A program made the translations under genes and the position numbers. Under the pieces are notes generated by a model. It searched no databases, had not been told where the DNA came from, and saw nothing but the letters and a program-made list of their open reading frames with translations. 23,350 nt of DNA, taken from positions 1 through 23,350 of the forward strand of contig NZ_JAHAHH010000009.1 in NCBI RefSeq assembly GCF_018373335.1, read 5' to 3'. The DNA is from Negativicoccus succinicivorans. GTDB taxonomy: Bacteria > Bacillota > Negativicutes > Veillonellales > Negativicoccaceae. Below are positions 15,721 through 23,122 of this stretch, in pieces (position 1 is the stretch's first letter; every line of letters begins with the position of its first letter).

Positions 15721-15732
15721 ATCCGTGCGGAT
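15721..15732. promoter_or_regulatory. 12-bp inverted repeat, candidate operator
   Basis: ATCCG-TG-CGGAT is a perfect inverted repeat 3 bases upstream of the mocR-type -35 and between the two divergent promoters. The position suits autoregulation or divergent control. MocR proteins often prefer direct repeats, so binding by this regulator is uncertain. Confidence 0.35.
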
Positions 15733-15739
15733 CTTTTAT

Positions 15740-15772
15740 TTGTAAACTGTATTAAATTTTTATCGTTGACTT
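15740..15772 (+). promoter_or_regulatory. possible BirA-type biotin operator at bioB
   Basis: TTGTAAACT (15740-15748), 15 bases, then CGTTGACTT (15764-15772). The left half matches the enterobacterial BirA half-site TTGTAAACC at 8 of 9 positions. The right half matches GGTTTACAA at only 5 of 9. It covers the bioB -35 element, where BirA binding would repress. The weak right half keeps confidence low. Confidence 0.3.
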
Positions 15773-15794
15773 ATATTGTTAATGCCGTTACAAT
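15766..15794 (+). promoter_or_regulatory. promoter of bioB
   Basis: TTGACT (15766-15771), 17 bp and TACAAT (15789-15794). The expected start is near 15801, about 50 bases upstream of the bioB start codon. Confidence 0.8.
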
Positions 15795-15849
15795 GTAAGA
15801 GTAAACATAGGAAGCAAGGAAATAGTTGCAGCATAAACGGGGTGGAATA

Positions 15850-16869
15850 ATGGATGCAAATTGCGCGCAAATTATTGCGCTGGCCGACCGTGTTCTCGAC
15901 GGCGGCGAAATCACAAAAGAAGAAGGCATTTCCCTGATCAACACGAGGGATGAAAATACGATGCTTTTAATGGCGATGGCGGACAAAATCCGTCAAAAGT
16001 ACAATGGTCATCGTGTTGATTTCTGCGCGATCATTAACGCGCGCAGCGGTCGTTGCCCGGAAAACTGCGCGTTTTGCGCGCAATCTTCTTACTATAATAC
16101 CGGGGTAAAAGAATATCCCCTCCTCGATGAAGACGTCTTAGTCGATGCCGCGAAGAAAGCCAAAGAGGCCGGCGCGGTGCGTTTCTCCATCGTCACCAGC
16201 GGACGCAACCAGGGCAATCCGCGCGAATTTGAAGGCATCGTGCGCGCGCTCAAACGCATTCGTGAGGAAGTGGGCATCGAAATTTGTTGCTCGCTCGGAC
16301 TCGTCAGCAAAGACCAATTACAACAACTCAAAGATATCGGGGTCACCCGTTACCATTCCAATATCGAAACCGCTCCGAGCCATTTCCCGGACATTTGCCA
16401 AACGCATACTTTCGAAGATAAATTAACGACATTGAAAGCGGCGCAGGAGGTCGGCATTCGCGTCTGCTCGGGCGGAATTCTCGGCTTGGGCGAAACGAAC
16501 GAACAGCGCGTCGAAATGGCGTTTACGCTGAAAGAACTCGGCGTCGATTCCATACCGCTCAATATTCTGAATCCGATTAAAGGCACGCCTTTTGAAAACA
16601 ACAAATCGCTTTCGCCGCTGGAAATTCTGCGGACGTTTGCGGTTTTCCGCTTCATTTTGCCGCGGGCTTTGATCCGCACCGCCGGCGGTCGCGAAGTCAA
16701 CTTGCGCGATCTGCAGGCGTACGCTTTGAATGCCGGTTTGAACGGCATTATGGTCGGCGGCTACCTCACTACCGGCGGTCGGGATCCCAAAGCGGATCGC
16801 GTGATGGTACGCGATCTCGGTCTCGGTTTCACCCGCCCCGTGCTTCGTCCCGTCGCGGAAGAAGCCTGA
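15850..16869 (+). CDS. bioB: biotin synthase
   Basis: Radical SAM enzyme that inserts sulfur into dethiobiotin, the last step of biotin synthesis. The 339-residue protein has the CxxxCxxC cluster motif CPENCAFC (Cys69, Cys73, Cys76) for the [4Fe-4S]/SAM site. It also has the BioB stretches CSLGLVSKDQLQQLKDIGV, RYHSNIETAPSHF and CSGGILGLGETNEQRVEMA. ATG 15850 gives the usual N-terminus (MDANCAQIIALADRVLDGG). A TTG at 15826 with AAGGA upstream would add 8 residues and is possible but less likely. It is a single-gene unit with its own promoter and terminator. No bioA, bioD or bioF is present, so the cell may import or make dethiobiotin through genes elsewhere. Confidence 0.97.
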   Translation: MDANCAQIIALADRVLDGGEITKEEGISLINTRDENTMLLMAMADKIRQKYNGHRVDFCAIINARSGRCPENCAFCAQSSYYNTGVKEYPLLDEDVLVDAAKKAKEAGAVRFSIVTSGRNQGNPREFEGIVRALKRIREEVGIEICCSLGLVSKDQLQQLKDIGVTRYHSNIETAPSHFPDICQTHTFEDKLTTLKAAQEVGIRVCSGGILGLGETNEQRVEMAFTLKELGVDSIPLNILNPIKGTPFENNKSLSPLEILRTFAVFRFILPRALIRTAGGREVNLRDLQAYALNAGLNGIMVGGYLTTGGRDPKADRVMVRDLGLGFTRPVLRPVAEEA

Positions 16870-16890
16870 TCTTACTAATTCTCCAAACAA

Positions 16891-16924
16891 CTAAAAAAGC
16901 TCTCCCTCGGGAGAGCTTTTTTAG
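16891..16924. terminator. bidirectional terminator between bioB and ykvI-like gene
   Basis: GCTCTCCC (16899-16906) pairs with GGGAGAGC (16909-16916), extended by CTAAAAAA/TTTTTTAG on either side. It sits between two convergent genes. Confidence 0.92.
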
Positions 16925-16928
16925 TGTC

Positions 16929-18035
16929 TTAATCCACCGTCTGCACATCGCCTTGCGCGTCATTGGACGAGCTTCTGAAGAGCGTGCGGGCAAAGACGAC
17001 GAGAACCAGCGCGATGCCGACATAGCCGACAAAAGGATAAATAAGCGATACCAATTTCCCGAACGGGAACGAACCGCCAAGCATGAATACCGCGCCGAGC
17101 GCAACGGTCAATACGGTTTCCCAACGCCGAGAAACGACTTTCAAGCATTCATTTTTGATCAACCAATACATCGGCGCGGTGGTCGAGTAGATCCCGAGCA
17201 TGATGATGACGGAGAAAACGAGCGCGACCAGCGGACTGATCTTCGCGCCGAGGTACAGATTCGGCACCTGCAAACCGATCACGGCGTCGAAGTTGGCGAG
17301 CATGCCGCACAGCATGCCGACGACCGTCAGCATCAGGAAGAAGCCGCCGCAAAAACCGGCGATACCCGCTTCTTTACGACTCGAGGCCTGGGCGCCGAGT
17401 TCGGTGAAAAAGACCATGCCGGCGAGCATGTTGTAGCAGAAGAATAATGTTCCTGCCTGCCACCAGTGCGCGACCGGCCGGACAGCGAGCGCGGCGCTCG
17501 TCGTTCCGATTGACACAGTTGTCCAATTGAAATCATGGAAGAACGTGTACATACCGACAGCGACGGTAAAGACGACGATAAACGGTCCGATCGCCCCGAT
17601 GATATCGACCAGGCAACGCAAGCCGGCGAGCACCGTGATCATCGCGACAACGCCCATGCCGAGCCAACCGACCGCGGAAGGCACGCCGAAATATTCTTCC
17701 GCGATGGCGCCCGAACCCGCGATCATGATGACGACGATCGAAAAGATGAAGAGCAATGTGAAATACTCGATCGCGCGTCCCAAATAATTGCCGCAGTAAT
17801 GACGGAAAATCAGCGACGGCCGTTCGAGCTGCAATTCATGTCCCTTGCGCATGACGATCACGCCGACGGAGCAGAACAAAACGGCACTGATCAACGCGCC
17901 GTACAAACCGTTCATGCCGTACGAAACGAAAAACTGTAATACTTCCTGACCTGTGGCAAAGCCCGAGCCGATGAGGTAGGCGATGTACGCCCCGCTCAGT
18001 TTGACTACGTTACGCCAGTTGACTTGTTCCATCAT
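16929..18035 (-). CDS. YkvI-like membrane transporter, Ile T-box operon
   Basis: A 368-residue integral membrane protein with about ten hydrophobic helices. The opening (KLSGAYIAYLIGSGFATGQEV) has a Gly-rich unwound first helix like that of APC/LeuT-fold amino acid carriers and matches the remembered YkvI family. The AAGGAGG site lies at the stop of the epimerase-like gene. Two ATG codons in tandem (18035 and 18032) are both possible starts. Only 8 bases separate the genes, so they form an operon under the Ile T-boxes. Uptake of isoleucine, D-allo-isoleucine or another branched-chain compound is inferred from the operon. The family has no firmly known substrate that I can cite. Confidence 0.78.
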   Translation of the reverse strand: MMEQVNWRNVVKLSGAYIAYLIGSGFATGQEVLQFFVSYGMNGLYGALISAVLFCSVGVIVMRKGHELQLERPSLIFRHYCGNYLGRAIEYFTLLFIFSIVVIMIAGSGAIAEEYFGVPSAVGWLGMGVVAMITVLAGLRCLVDIIGAIGPFIVVFTVAVGMYTFFHDFNWTTVSIGTTSAALAVRPVAHWWQAGTLFFCYNMLAGMVFFTELGAQASSRKEAGIAGFCGGFFLMLTVVGMLCGMLANFDAVIGLQVPNLYLGAKISPLVALVFSVIIMLGIYSTTAPMYWLIKNECLKVVSRRWETVLTVALGAVFMLGGSFPFGKLVSLIYPFVGYVGIALVLVVFARTLFRSSSNDAQGDVQTVD

Positions 18036-18043
18036 GTCCCTCC

Positions 18044-19381
18044 TTACCAGCCTTGCCCGTCGACTTCATAATCGGCGAGCCGGCCCTCCTGCCATTCCGT
18101 TAATGTTTCTTCGATAACATCCAATGCTTTATTGAGTTCTTCATCCGTGATCGTCAGCGGCGGTTGGAAACGCAAAACGCTGCCGGCGAAAGCGATCATC
18201 ACGACGCCTTTTTCGTAAGCTCGGTTGCAAATAACGAGCGCGGCGTGAGGATCTTTCGTTTTCGCTTTTTTATCGGCGACGATGTCGACACCGAGCGAGA
18301 GACCCAAGCCGCGAACATTACCGACGCAGTCAAAACGTTCGCGCCAATCTTCCATCCGCTCGCGCGCGATCTTGCCTTTGCGCGTGCTTTCCGCAAGCAA
18401 ATCATTGTCTTCAATGTATTGCAAAGTCGCCAGCGCCGCCGCGCAGCATACCGGATTGGCTCCGGTCGTGAATAAATGCGCGGGACGATCCAGACTTTCC
18501 ATAATCTCTTTGCGTCCGACCAAAGCCGAAAGCGGCAGTCCCGCCGCAAGCGATTTACCGTACACGACAAGGTCGGGATCCAAATGCCAGTGTTCCAGCG
18601 AGCACCATGTGCCGGTGCGTCCGAGTCCCTGCTGCGTGTCGTCAACGCAAAAGAGAATGCCGTGTTCTTTGCACAATTTCTGCAAGGCTTCGAAGTAACC
18701 GTCGACCGGTTGCAACAAGCCGCCGTCGCCTTGCAGCGTTTCGATAACGACCGCCGCCACTTCTTCCGGCGGCACGTAGGTCGCCAACATTTCTTTCAGC
18801 GGTGCGAGGTATTCTTCCACCGTATTCGGTTCCGCGCTGCCGTACATGCCGCGGTAACTGTCCGGAAACGGAATATGGTAGAAGCCCGGCAACAACGGAC
18901 CGATTTTGCGGCGCATGTTTTGACTGATCGCCGACATGGAGATCGAACCGTAGGTCGAACCGTGGTACGCGTTCACAAAGGAAATGATGTACGGACGGCC
19001 CGTGTACCCGCGGGCGAACTTGATCAAAGCATCGTTGGCGTCGGAGCCGGTCAAGCCGAAGATAACGCGTTTTTCAAAATCTCCCGGCGTGATCTCGCAC
19101 ATTTTTTTCGCGAGGTGCACCAAGGGCTCATGGTACATGTAGGCCGGAGTATAATGAATCATTTTCTTGACCTGGGCGATAATGGCATTCACGATCGGCT
19201 CCGGTGTGTGCCCCACGTTCAAGGCACTGGCGCTCGTCAACAAGTCGAGATATTCGTTACCGTCGACATCGGTCAGCGTCGAACCGTGCGCATGATCAAT
19301 GACCAGCGGATAATACGGAATCCGACCTGCCGGCGCAAAATAATGACTTTCTTCTTGAATTAATTCCTGGGAGCGTTTCAT
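18044..19381 (-). CDS. isoleucine 2-epimerase-like PLP enzyme
   Basis: A 445-residue PLP enzyme of the class III aminotransferase fold. Key sites, numbered from the ATG at 19381: phosphate-binding TGSDAND (111-117), the AYHGSTYGS region (138-146), Asp247 for the pyridine nitrogen in CVDDTQQGLGRTG, and Schiff-base Lys276 in YGKSLAAGLPLSAL. The stretches VIDHAHGSTL, SASALNVGHT, HYTPAYM, KIGPLLP, AHLFTTGANPVC and the GW C-terminus closely follow the remembered Lactobacillus buchneri isoleucine 2-epimerase, which interconverts L-isoleucine and D-allo-isoleucine. The canonical DEV/EPIQ motifs of 4-aminobutyrate transaminases are altered here (VDDT, ETLQ). ATG 19381 is preferred over 19390, which abuts the AGAAAGG site. 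Control by Ile-specific T-boxes independently supports a branched-chain substrate. A true aminotransferase remains the alternative. Confidence 0.75.
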   Translation of the reverse strand: MKRSQELIQEESHYFAPAGRIPYYPLVIDHAHGSTLTDVDGNEYLDLLTSASALNVGHTPEPIVNAIIAQVKKMIHYTPAYMYHEPLVHLAKKMCEITPGDFEKRVIFGLTGSDANDALIKFARGYTGRPYIISFVNAYHGSTYGSISMSAISQNMRRKIGPLLPGFYHIPFPDSYRGMYGSAEPNTVEEYLAPLKEMLATYVPPEEVAAVVIETLQGDGGLLQPVDGYFEALQKLCKEHGILFCVDDTQQGLGRTGTWCSLEHWHLDPDLVVYGKSLAAGLPLSALVGRKEIMESLDRPAHLFTTGANPVCCAAALATLQYIEDNDLLAESTRKGKIARERMEDWRERFDCVGNVRGLGLSLGVDIVADKKAKTKDPHAALVICNRAYEKGVVMIAFAGSVLRFQPPLTITDEELNKALDVIEETLTEWQEGRLADYEVDGQGW

Positions 19382-19431
19382 GAATATCATCCTTTCTCTA
19401 TTAAAAACCGTTTTGGCGTTACTTCGAGGAT

Positions 19432-19465
19432 AAAAAAATCCCCGCAGGAAAATATCCTGCAGGGG
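19432..19465 (-). terminator. T-box 2 regulated terminator
   Basis: CCCCTGCAGG and CCTGCGGGG (minus strand) form a 9-bp stem with a 7-base loop, followed in the RNA by AU7. It lies directly after the T-box sequence, whose pairing partner overlaps the competing antiterminator. Confidence 0.92.
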
Positions 19466-19655
19466 CGCGGTGGCGCGGTACCACCCTGGTTTATCTCTCG
19501 GTCCGTTAACGCCGGCGACGGCAATCGCTACTCAATTCACGTTGCGGCTCGCGGGTGATGTAATCCTCTTCGCCGATTTGCAAACTCGCAGCGCCGTTTG
19601 CTCTCTGAAAAATCATTGGCGAAGACTTTAGCCCGTTCCTTGCCTTCTCGTGGTA
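19432..19655 (-). ncRNA. T-box riboswitch 2 (gene-proximal), isoleucine specifier
   Basis: On the minus strand this leader repeats the architecture of the upstream copy. It has a CGGG/CCCG lower stem, an upper stem CTTCGCC/GGCGAAG, the AGAGAG motif before a hairpin GCAAAC/GTTTGC, and the specifier loop ending ATCA just before CCCG. The codon next to the conserved A is AUC (isoleucine) at 19557-19559. The 14-base T-box AGGGTGGTACCGCG is at 19474-19487 and is followed by a terminator (19432-19465). Uncharged tRNA-Ile would pair through its anticodon and 3' end, favour the antiterminator and let transcription enter the epimerase-like gene. Confidence 0.93.
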
Positions 19656-19658
19656 CAT

Positions 19659-19690
19659 AAAAACCCCCGCAGGAAAACTCCCTGCAGGGG
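19659..19690 (-). terminator. T-box 1 regulated terminator
   Basis: CCCCTGCAGG (19681-19690) pairs over 10 bp with CCTGCGGGGG (19664-19673) around a 7-base loop, followed in the RNA by U5. It is almost the same hairpin as the second copy, differing mainly in the loop. Confidence 0.92.
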
Positions 19691-19885
19691 CGTAGTTACG
19701 CGGTACCACCCTGGTTTATCTCTCATTCCGTTAACGCCGGCGACGTTCGTCACTACTTCATTCATGACGAAAGCTCACGGGTGATGTAATCTTTTTCGAC
19801 TGACTTGCAGACTCGCACCGAGCGTCTGCTCTCTGAAAAGTTCCTTGCCGAAAAATTTGGTCCCGGTCATTGCTTTTTTGGTGTT
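19659..19885 (-). ncRNA. T-box riboswitch 1 (promoter-proximal), isoleucine specifier
   Basis: The first of two tandem T-boxes. Read on the minus strand: lower stem CGGG/CCCG, upper stem TTTTTCGGC/GTCGAAAAA, the AGAGAG motif and a distal hairpin GCAGAC/GTCTGC. The specifier loop holds AUC followed by the conserved A (codon at 19783-19785). AGGGTGGTACCGCG is at 19699-19712 and the terminator at 19659-19690. The codon sits one base before the lower helix, as in the well-studied glyQS leader, which supports an isoleucine reading. With two leaders in series, both must be antiterminated for expression. Confidence 0.93.
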
Positions 19886-19891
19886 GGATTG

Positions 19892-19920
19892 ATTCTACCA
19901 GCGATTTTTATATCTGTCAA
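19892..19920 (-). promoter_or_regulatory. promoter of the tandem T-box operon
   Basis: On the minus strand a perfect TTGACA (19915-19920), a 17-bp spacer and TAGAAT (19892-19897). Strong constitutive initiation followed by attenuation is typical for T-box control. No clear terminator was seen between the ABC-F gene and this promoter, so some read-through is possible. Confidence 0.88.
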
Positions 19921-19950
19921 CACTTTTTTAAAACTTTTTCAAAAAATATT

Positions 19951-21867
19951 TTAATCAAGCATTTGCGCCCAGTGTTCCCACTTTTCGTACTGCGCCGCCA
20001 ATTTTTCCTGCGCGGCCGAAAGCGATTCGGCCAGTTCCGTCAACGCGTCCGCATCGACCGTTTGCGCGATCTGCGTCTCAATCATCGTGATCGTCGCTTC
20101 CGTGCGGGCGATTTCCTGCTCGAGCGCCGCGATTTTTTTCTCCGCCTGCGGTGCCGCGCGGAAAGAATCCGTCGCGCGTGATGAAGGCGGCGCGGGTGGA
20201 ACATCCGCCGACGGCGCTGTCGCCGTATTTTCTTTTTTGCGCGGCTCTGCTGTCTCCGGTATCGGAATGCGACCCGTCTCCAGCAGTTCCTTACGCTTTT
20301 CTTTCCAATAGGAATAATTGCCCAAATATTCACGGAAAGTGCCGTCTTCAAAGGAAAGCGTGCGCTGCACCAGCCGATCCAAAAGGTAGCGGTCATGGGA
20401 CACGACCAGGTACGTGCCGCCGAACTCGAGCAGCGCGTCTTCAATCATTTCGCGCGTCGGGATATCCAAATGGTTCGTCGGTTCATCCAAAATGAGTACA
20501 TTCGGTTCTTCCAAAAGCAACAACAGCAACGCCAGCCGCGCCTGCTCCCCGCCGGAAAGCTGACCGACGAGACGATAGACGTCATCGCCGCGGAAGAGAA
20601 AACCGCCCAAAATATGACGCGCGTCATCTTCGCCGCAACCGTATTCCTGCATGACCTCTTCGAGCACCGTGCGACTCGGATGCAAATTGGTGTGTTCCTG
20701 CGAATAGTAGCCGAGCGCGACGCGATTGCCGAATGTGACCGTGCCGTGCGCCGGTGTTTTTTCGCCGGTAATCACGGACAAAAGCGTCGACTTGCCGATG
20801 CCGTTCGGACCGATGATGCCGACGGTGTCGCCGCGACGCAACAAAAAGGAAATATCCTTAAAAATAGCGCGGTCCCCATACGCCGCCGCCAGCTCCTGCA
20901 CATCCAAGACGCGTTCCGCCGTGCCGGTCGCCGGACGAAATGAAAAGGCGAGCGTCGTTTCTGTCACCGGCTTTTGCAAGCGTTCCAGGCGATTCAGTTG
21001 ACTTTGCCGTCCGCGCGCCTGCTTCGCCTTGATGCCCGCTTTATATTTGCGAATATAGGCTTCGGTTTGCGCAATTTCTTCCTGCTGCTTTTCATACGCG
21101 CGCAAGTCGGCATATAAACGCGCCGCTTTCTTTTTACTGAAAGCGCTGTAATTGCCGCGATACGATGTGACTCGATGCTGCTCAAGATCCAGAATGTCCG
21201 TCGTCACCGCGTCCAAAAAGTAGCGGTCATGGGACACCAGCAAAATCCCTCCGCGATAACTGCGCAAAAAATCTTCCAGCCATTCCGTCATCGCGATATC
21301 CAAATGGTTCGTCGGTTCATCCAGCAACAAAAAATCCGGCCGCCGCACGAGCGCGCGCGCCAAATTGATCCTGGTTTTTTGACCGCCGGAGAAATCATTC
21401 GCCGCGCGATCCCAGTCCGCTTCCGTAAAACCGAGACCGACCATGATCCGCCGCGTCATCGTTTCATAGGCGTAACCGCCGAGCCGTTCAAAGCGGTCTT
21501 CCAGTTTCGCGTAGCGTTCGAGCAGCGCCGGATCGGAAGTCCGCCCCATGCGTTGAGTCAGATCCTCGAGTTCATGCTCGATGCGCCGTACATCTTCCCA
21601 CGCGGTTTCCACCACTTCGCGCAATGTCTGCGCGCCGAAATCGATACTTTGCTGCACGTAACCGATCGTCGCCTGATCGGTCACGCTGACACTGCCCGAG
21701 TCCGCCTCCATTGTCCCCATGACGCAACGCAGCAGCGTCGATTTGCCCGCGCCGTTACGGCCGACCAAGCCGACGCGTTGTCCTTCCGCGACGGTGAATG
21801 TGACATTTTTAAAAATAGTTTCGATGCCGAAGGCTTTCGAGAGCCCGGCGACTTTGATCATAGCCAT
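19951..21867 (-). CDS. ABC-F family ATPase (ribosome-associated type)
   Basis: A 638-residue soluble protein with two ABC ATPase domains and no membrane helices, the plan of ABC-F translation factors and ribosome-protection proteins. Domain 1 has Walker A GRNGAGKS (residues 36-43), signature FSGGQKTRINLARAL and LLLDEPTNHLD (about 158-190). A charged linker (KYKAGIKAKQARGRQSQL) follows. Domain 2 has GPNGIGKST (about 350), LSGGEQARLALL and LILDEPTNHLD (about 435-465). A C-terminal segment from about 545 is first Pro/Ala-rich, then a coiled coil, as in YdiF/Uup-like members. The start at ATG 21867 has GGGGAGG upstream; ATG 21861 is an alternative. It follows the secretin gene by 28 bases. Resistance versus housekeeping function cannot be told from sequence alone. 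Confidence 0.92.
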   Translation of the reverse strand: MAMIKVAGLSKAFGIETIFKNVTFTVAEGQRVGLVGRNGAGKSTLLRCVMGTMEADSGSVSVTDQATIGYVQQSIDFGAQTLREVVETAWEDVRRIEHELEDLTQRMGRTSDPALLERYAKLEDRFERLGGYAYETMTRRIMVGLGFTEADWDRAANDFSGGQKTRINLARALVRRPDFLLLDEPTNHLDIAMTEWLEDFLRSYRGGILLVSHDRYFLDAVTTDILDLEQHRVTSYRGNYSAFSKKKAARLYADLRAYEKQQEEIAQTEAYIRKYKAGIKAKQARGRQSQLNRLERLQKPVTETTLAFSFRPATGTAERVLDVQELAAAYGDRAIFKDISFLLRRGDTVGIIGPNGIGKSTLLSVITGEKTPAHGTVTFGNRVALGYYSQEHTNLHPSRTVLEEVMQEYGCGEDDARHILGGFLFRGDDVYRLVGQLSGGEQARLALLLLLLEEPNVLILDEPTNHLDIPTREMIEDALLEFGGTYLVVSHDRYLLDRLVQRTLSFEDGTFREYLGNYSYWKEKRKELLETGRIPIPETAEPRKKENTATAPSADVPPAPPSSRATDSFRAAPQAEKKIAALEQEIARTEATITMIETQIAQTVDADALTELAESLSAAQEKLAAQYEKWEHWAQMLD

Positions 21868-21895
21868 GTGCCCTCCCCGCCGTTTCGGCGTTTCG

Positions 21896-23122
21896 TTATG
21901 GCTTCGGCAACCGCTCCGGAAGCAAGTCCGCCGTAATCGTTATCATAATTTCCGCATTATTTTTCGTATGCTCGGTCGTGCGGAACAATCGTCCGAGAAT
22001 CGGGATTTCACTTAAAATCGGCACGCGCCGTTCGTTGATCTGCTCCTCGCGATCGATCAGACCGCCGATCGTAAGCGCTTCGCCCGGTTGCAAACGCACC
22101 GTCGTTTGCGCTTCGCGCGTCGTGATACGGTAAGCCCGCAGTTCCGGAACAAGGTACGGCGTCGATACTTCCGCCGTCACATCGGCCGTGATCTCGCCGG
22201 ACGCATTGACGCGCGGCGTATATAAAAGGCGTATGCCCGCGTCGCGATACTCCGTCGTCGTCACTTTTTCGCCGTTGGTGATCTGATCGACCAGCACGGG
22301 AATTTTATTGCCGATTAAAATTCGCGCCGTCTTGCCGTTGACCGTCGTGATATTCGGTCGCGCCAAAATTTGCGCGTTGCCGTCGGCGACCAACGCGTTT
22401 AACTTCGCGCGAAAGAAAAAGGAGTACGGATGCCCCGCCACGGTTTTGCCGAATTGAATCGAACCGAATCCTTCGGGCGTGACGATTTCTTCCACTTTCT
22501 CCCGCGCGCCGCGGCCGCGTTCGTAGCGCGTTTCATAGCGCGCGCTGCCCGTCAGCGGCAACCAGTCCCAATCAATACCGAGTTCTTTGATATGATCGCG
22601 ATTGACCGCGACGACTTCCACCGAGACATTGACCTGCCGATACGCGTAGTCGATTTTCTTCAGCAGCTGATCCACTTCCGCCAGTTCGCGCGGCGTACCG
22701 TAGACGATGACGCTCGCGCTCTCCGGATTAATTTGCACTTGTTCCGCCGACACAATCGCCGTGAGCTCTTTTTGCACGTTCACGGGATCCGCATAATTCA
22801 AGGCGAAGGAGCGCGCCTGTTTGGCCGCTTTTTCGTTCGTTTGCGTGCCGTGTACGAGCCAGGTGCGTCCGTTTTTTACCAGCGTCACGTCCGCCGCCTC
22901 GGCCACCAGCTGCAGCGCCTCCTGCGGCGTCACATCATGCAGTGTCAGCGTGACGTTGCCGTGAACATCATCGGCGATAATAATGTTATCTCCGGTCAGC
23001 CGCGCCAGTCCGGTCAACACTTCCCGCACGGAAGAATCCCTCGCCTGCACATCCGCCGCTTGAATCGGTCCGGCGAGCAGGCTCAGGCCGAGCAGCAAAG
23101 TTCCCCACTTGCTTACGCTCAT
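21896..23122 (-). CDS. secretin of a type IV pilus / type II secretion system
   Basis: An outer-membrane channel subunit of 408 residues. A signal peptide (residues 1-22, ending IQA) is followed by a short N0/STN-like domain (about 25-90: VREVLTGLARLTGDNIIIAD) and an N1-type domain (about 105-165: FALNYADPVNVQKELTAI). The secretin domain comes last (about 170-405). Its hallmarks are ILARPNITTVNGKTARILIG, the GGLIDREE region and VPILSEIPILGRLFR near the end. It is short compared with proteobacterial PilQ. The start ATG overlaps the stop of the upstream gene (ATGA) and has a GGAGG site. Its presence implies an outer membrane and a pilus or DNA-uptake machine. Confidence 0.92.
   Translation of the reverse strand: MSVSKWGTLLLGLSLLAGPIQAADVQARDSSVREVLTGLARLTGDNIIIADDVHGNVTLTLHDVTPQEALQLVAEAADVTLVKNGRTWLVHGTQTNEKAAKQARSFALNYADPVNVQKELTAIVSAEQVQINPESASVIVYGTPRELAEVDQLLKKIDYAYRQVNVSVEVVAVNRDHIKELGIDWDWLPLTGSARYETRYERGRGAREKVEEIVTPEGFGSIQFGKTVAGHPYSFFFRAKLNALVADGNAQILARPNITTVNGKTARILIGNKIPVLVDQITNGEKVTTTEYRDAGIRLLYTPRVNASGEITADVTAEVSTPYLVPELRAYRITTREAQTTVRLQPGEALTIGGLIDREEQINERRVPILSEIPILGRLFRTTEHTKNNAEIMITITADLLPERLPKP

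Noticed and set aside
18476..19363. A 295-residue plus-strand open frame opposite the epimerase-like gene
   Set aside because: It is fully antisense to a gene with conserved PLP-site motifs; its composition (His/Arg/Gln-rich) is that of a complementary-frame artefact.
19432..19690. Near-identical hairpins CCCCTGCAGG/CCTGCGGGG considered as an insertion-sequence or repeat-element pair
   Set aside because: They are the two T-box terminators; no transposase, target duplication or mobile-element ends are present.
19506..19709. A 67-residue minus-strand open frame in the T-box region
   Set aside because: It runs across a terminator and the second T-box stems; the nucleotide structure fully explains this DNA.
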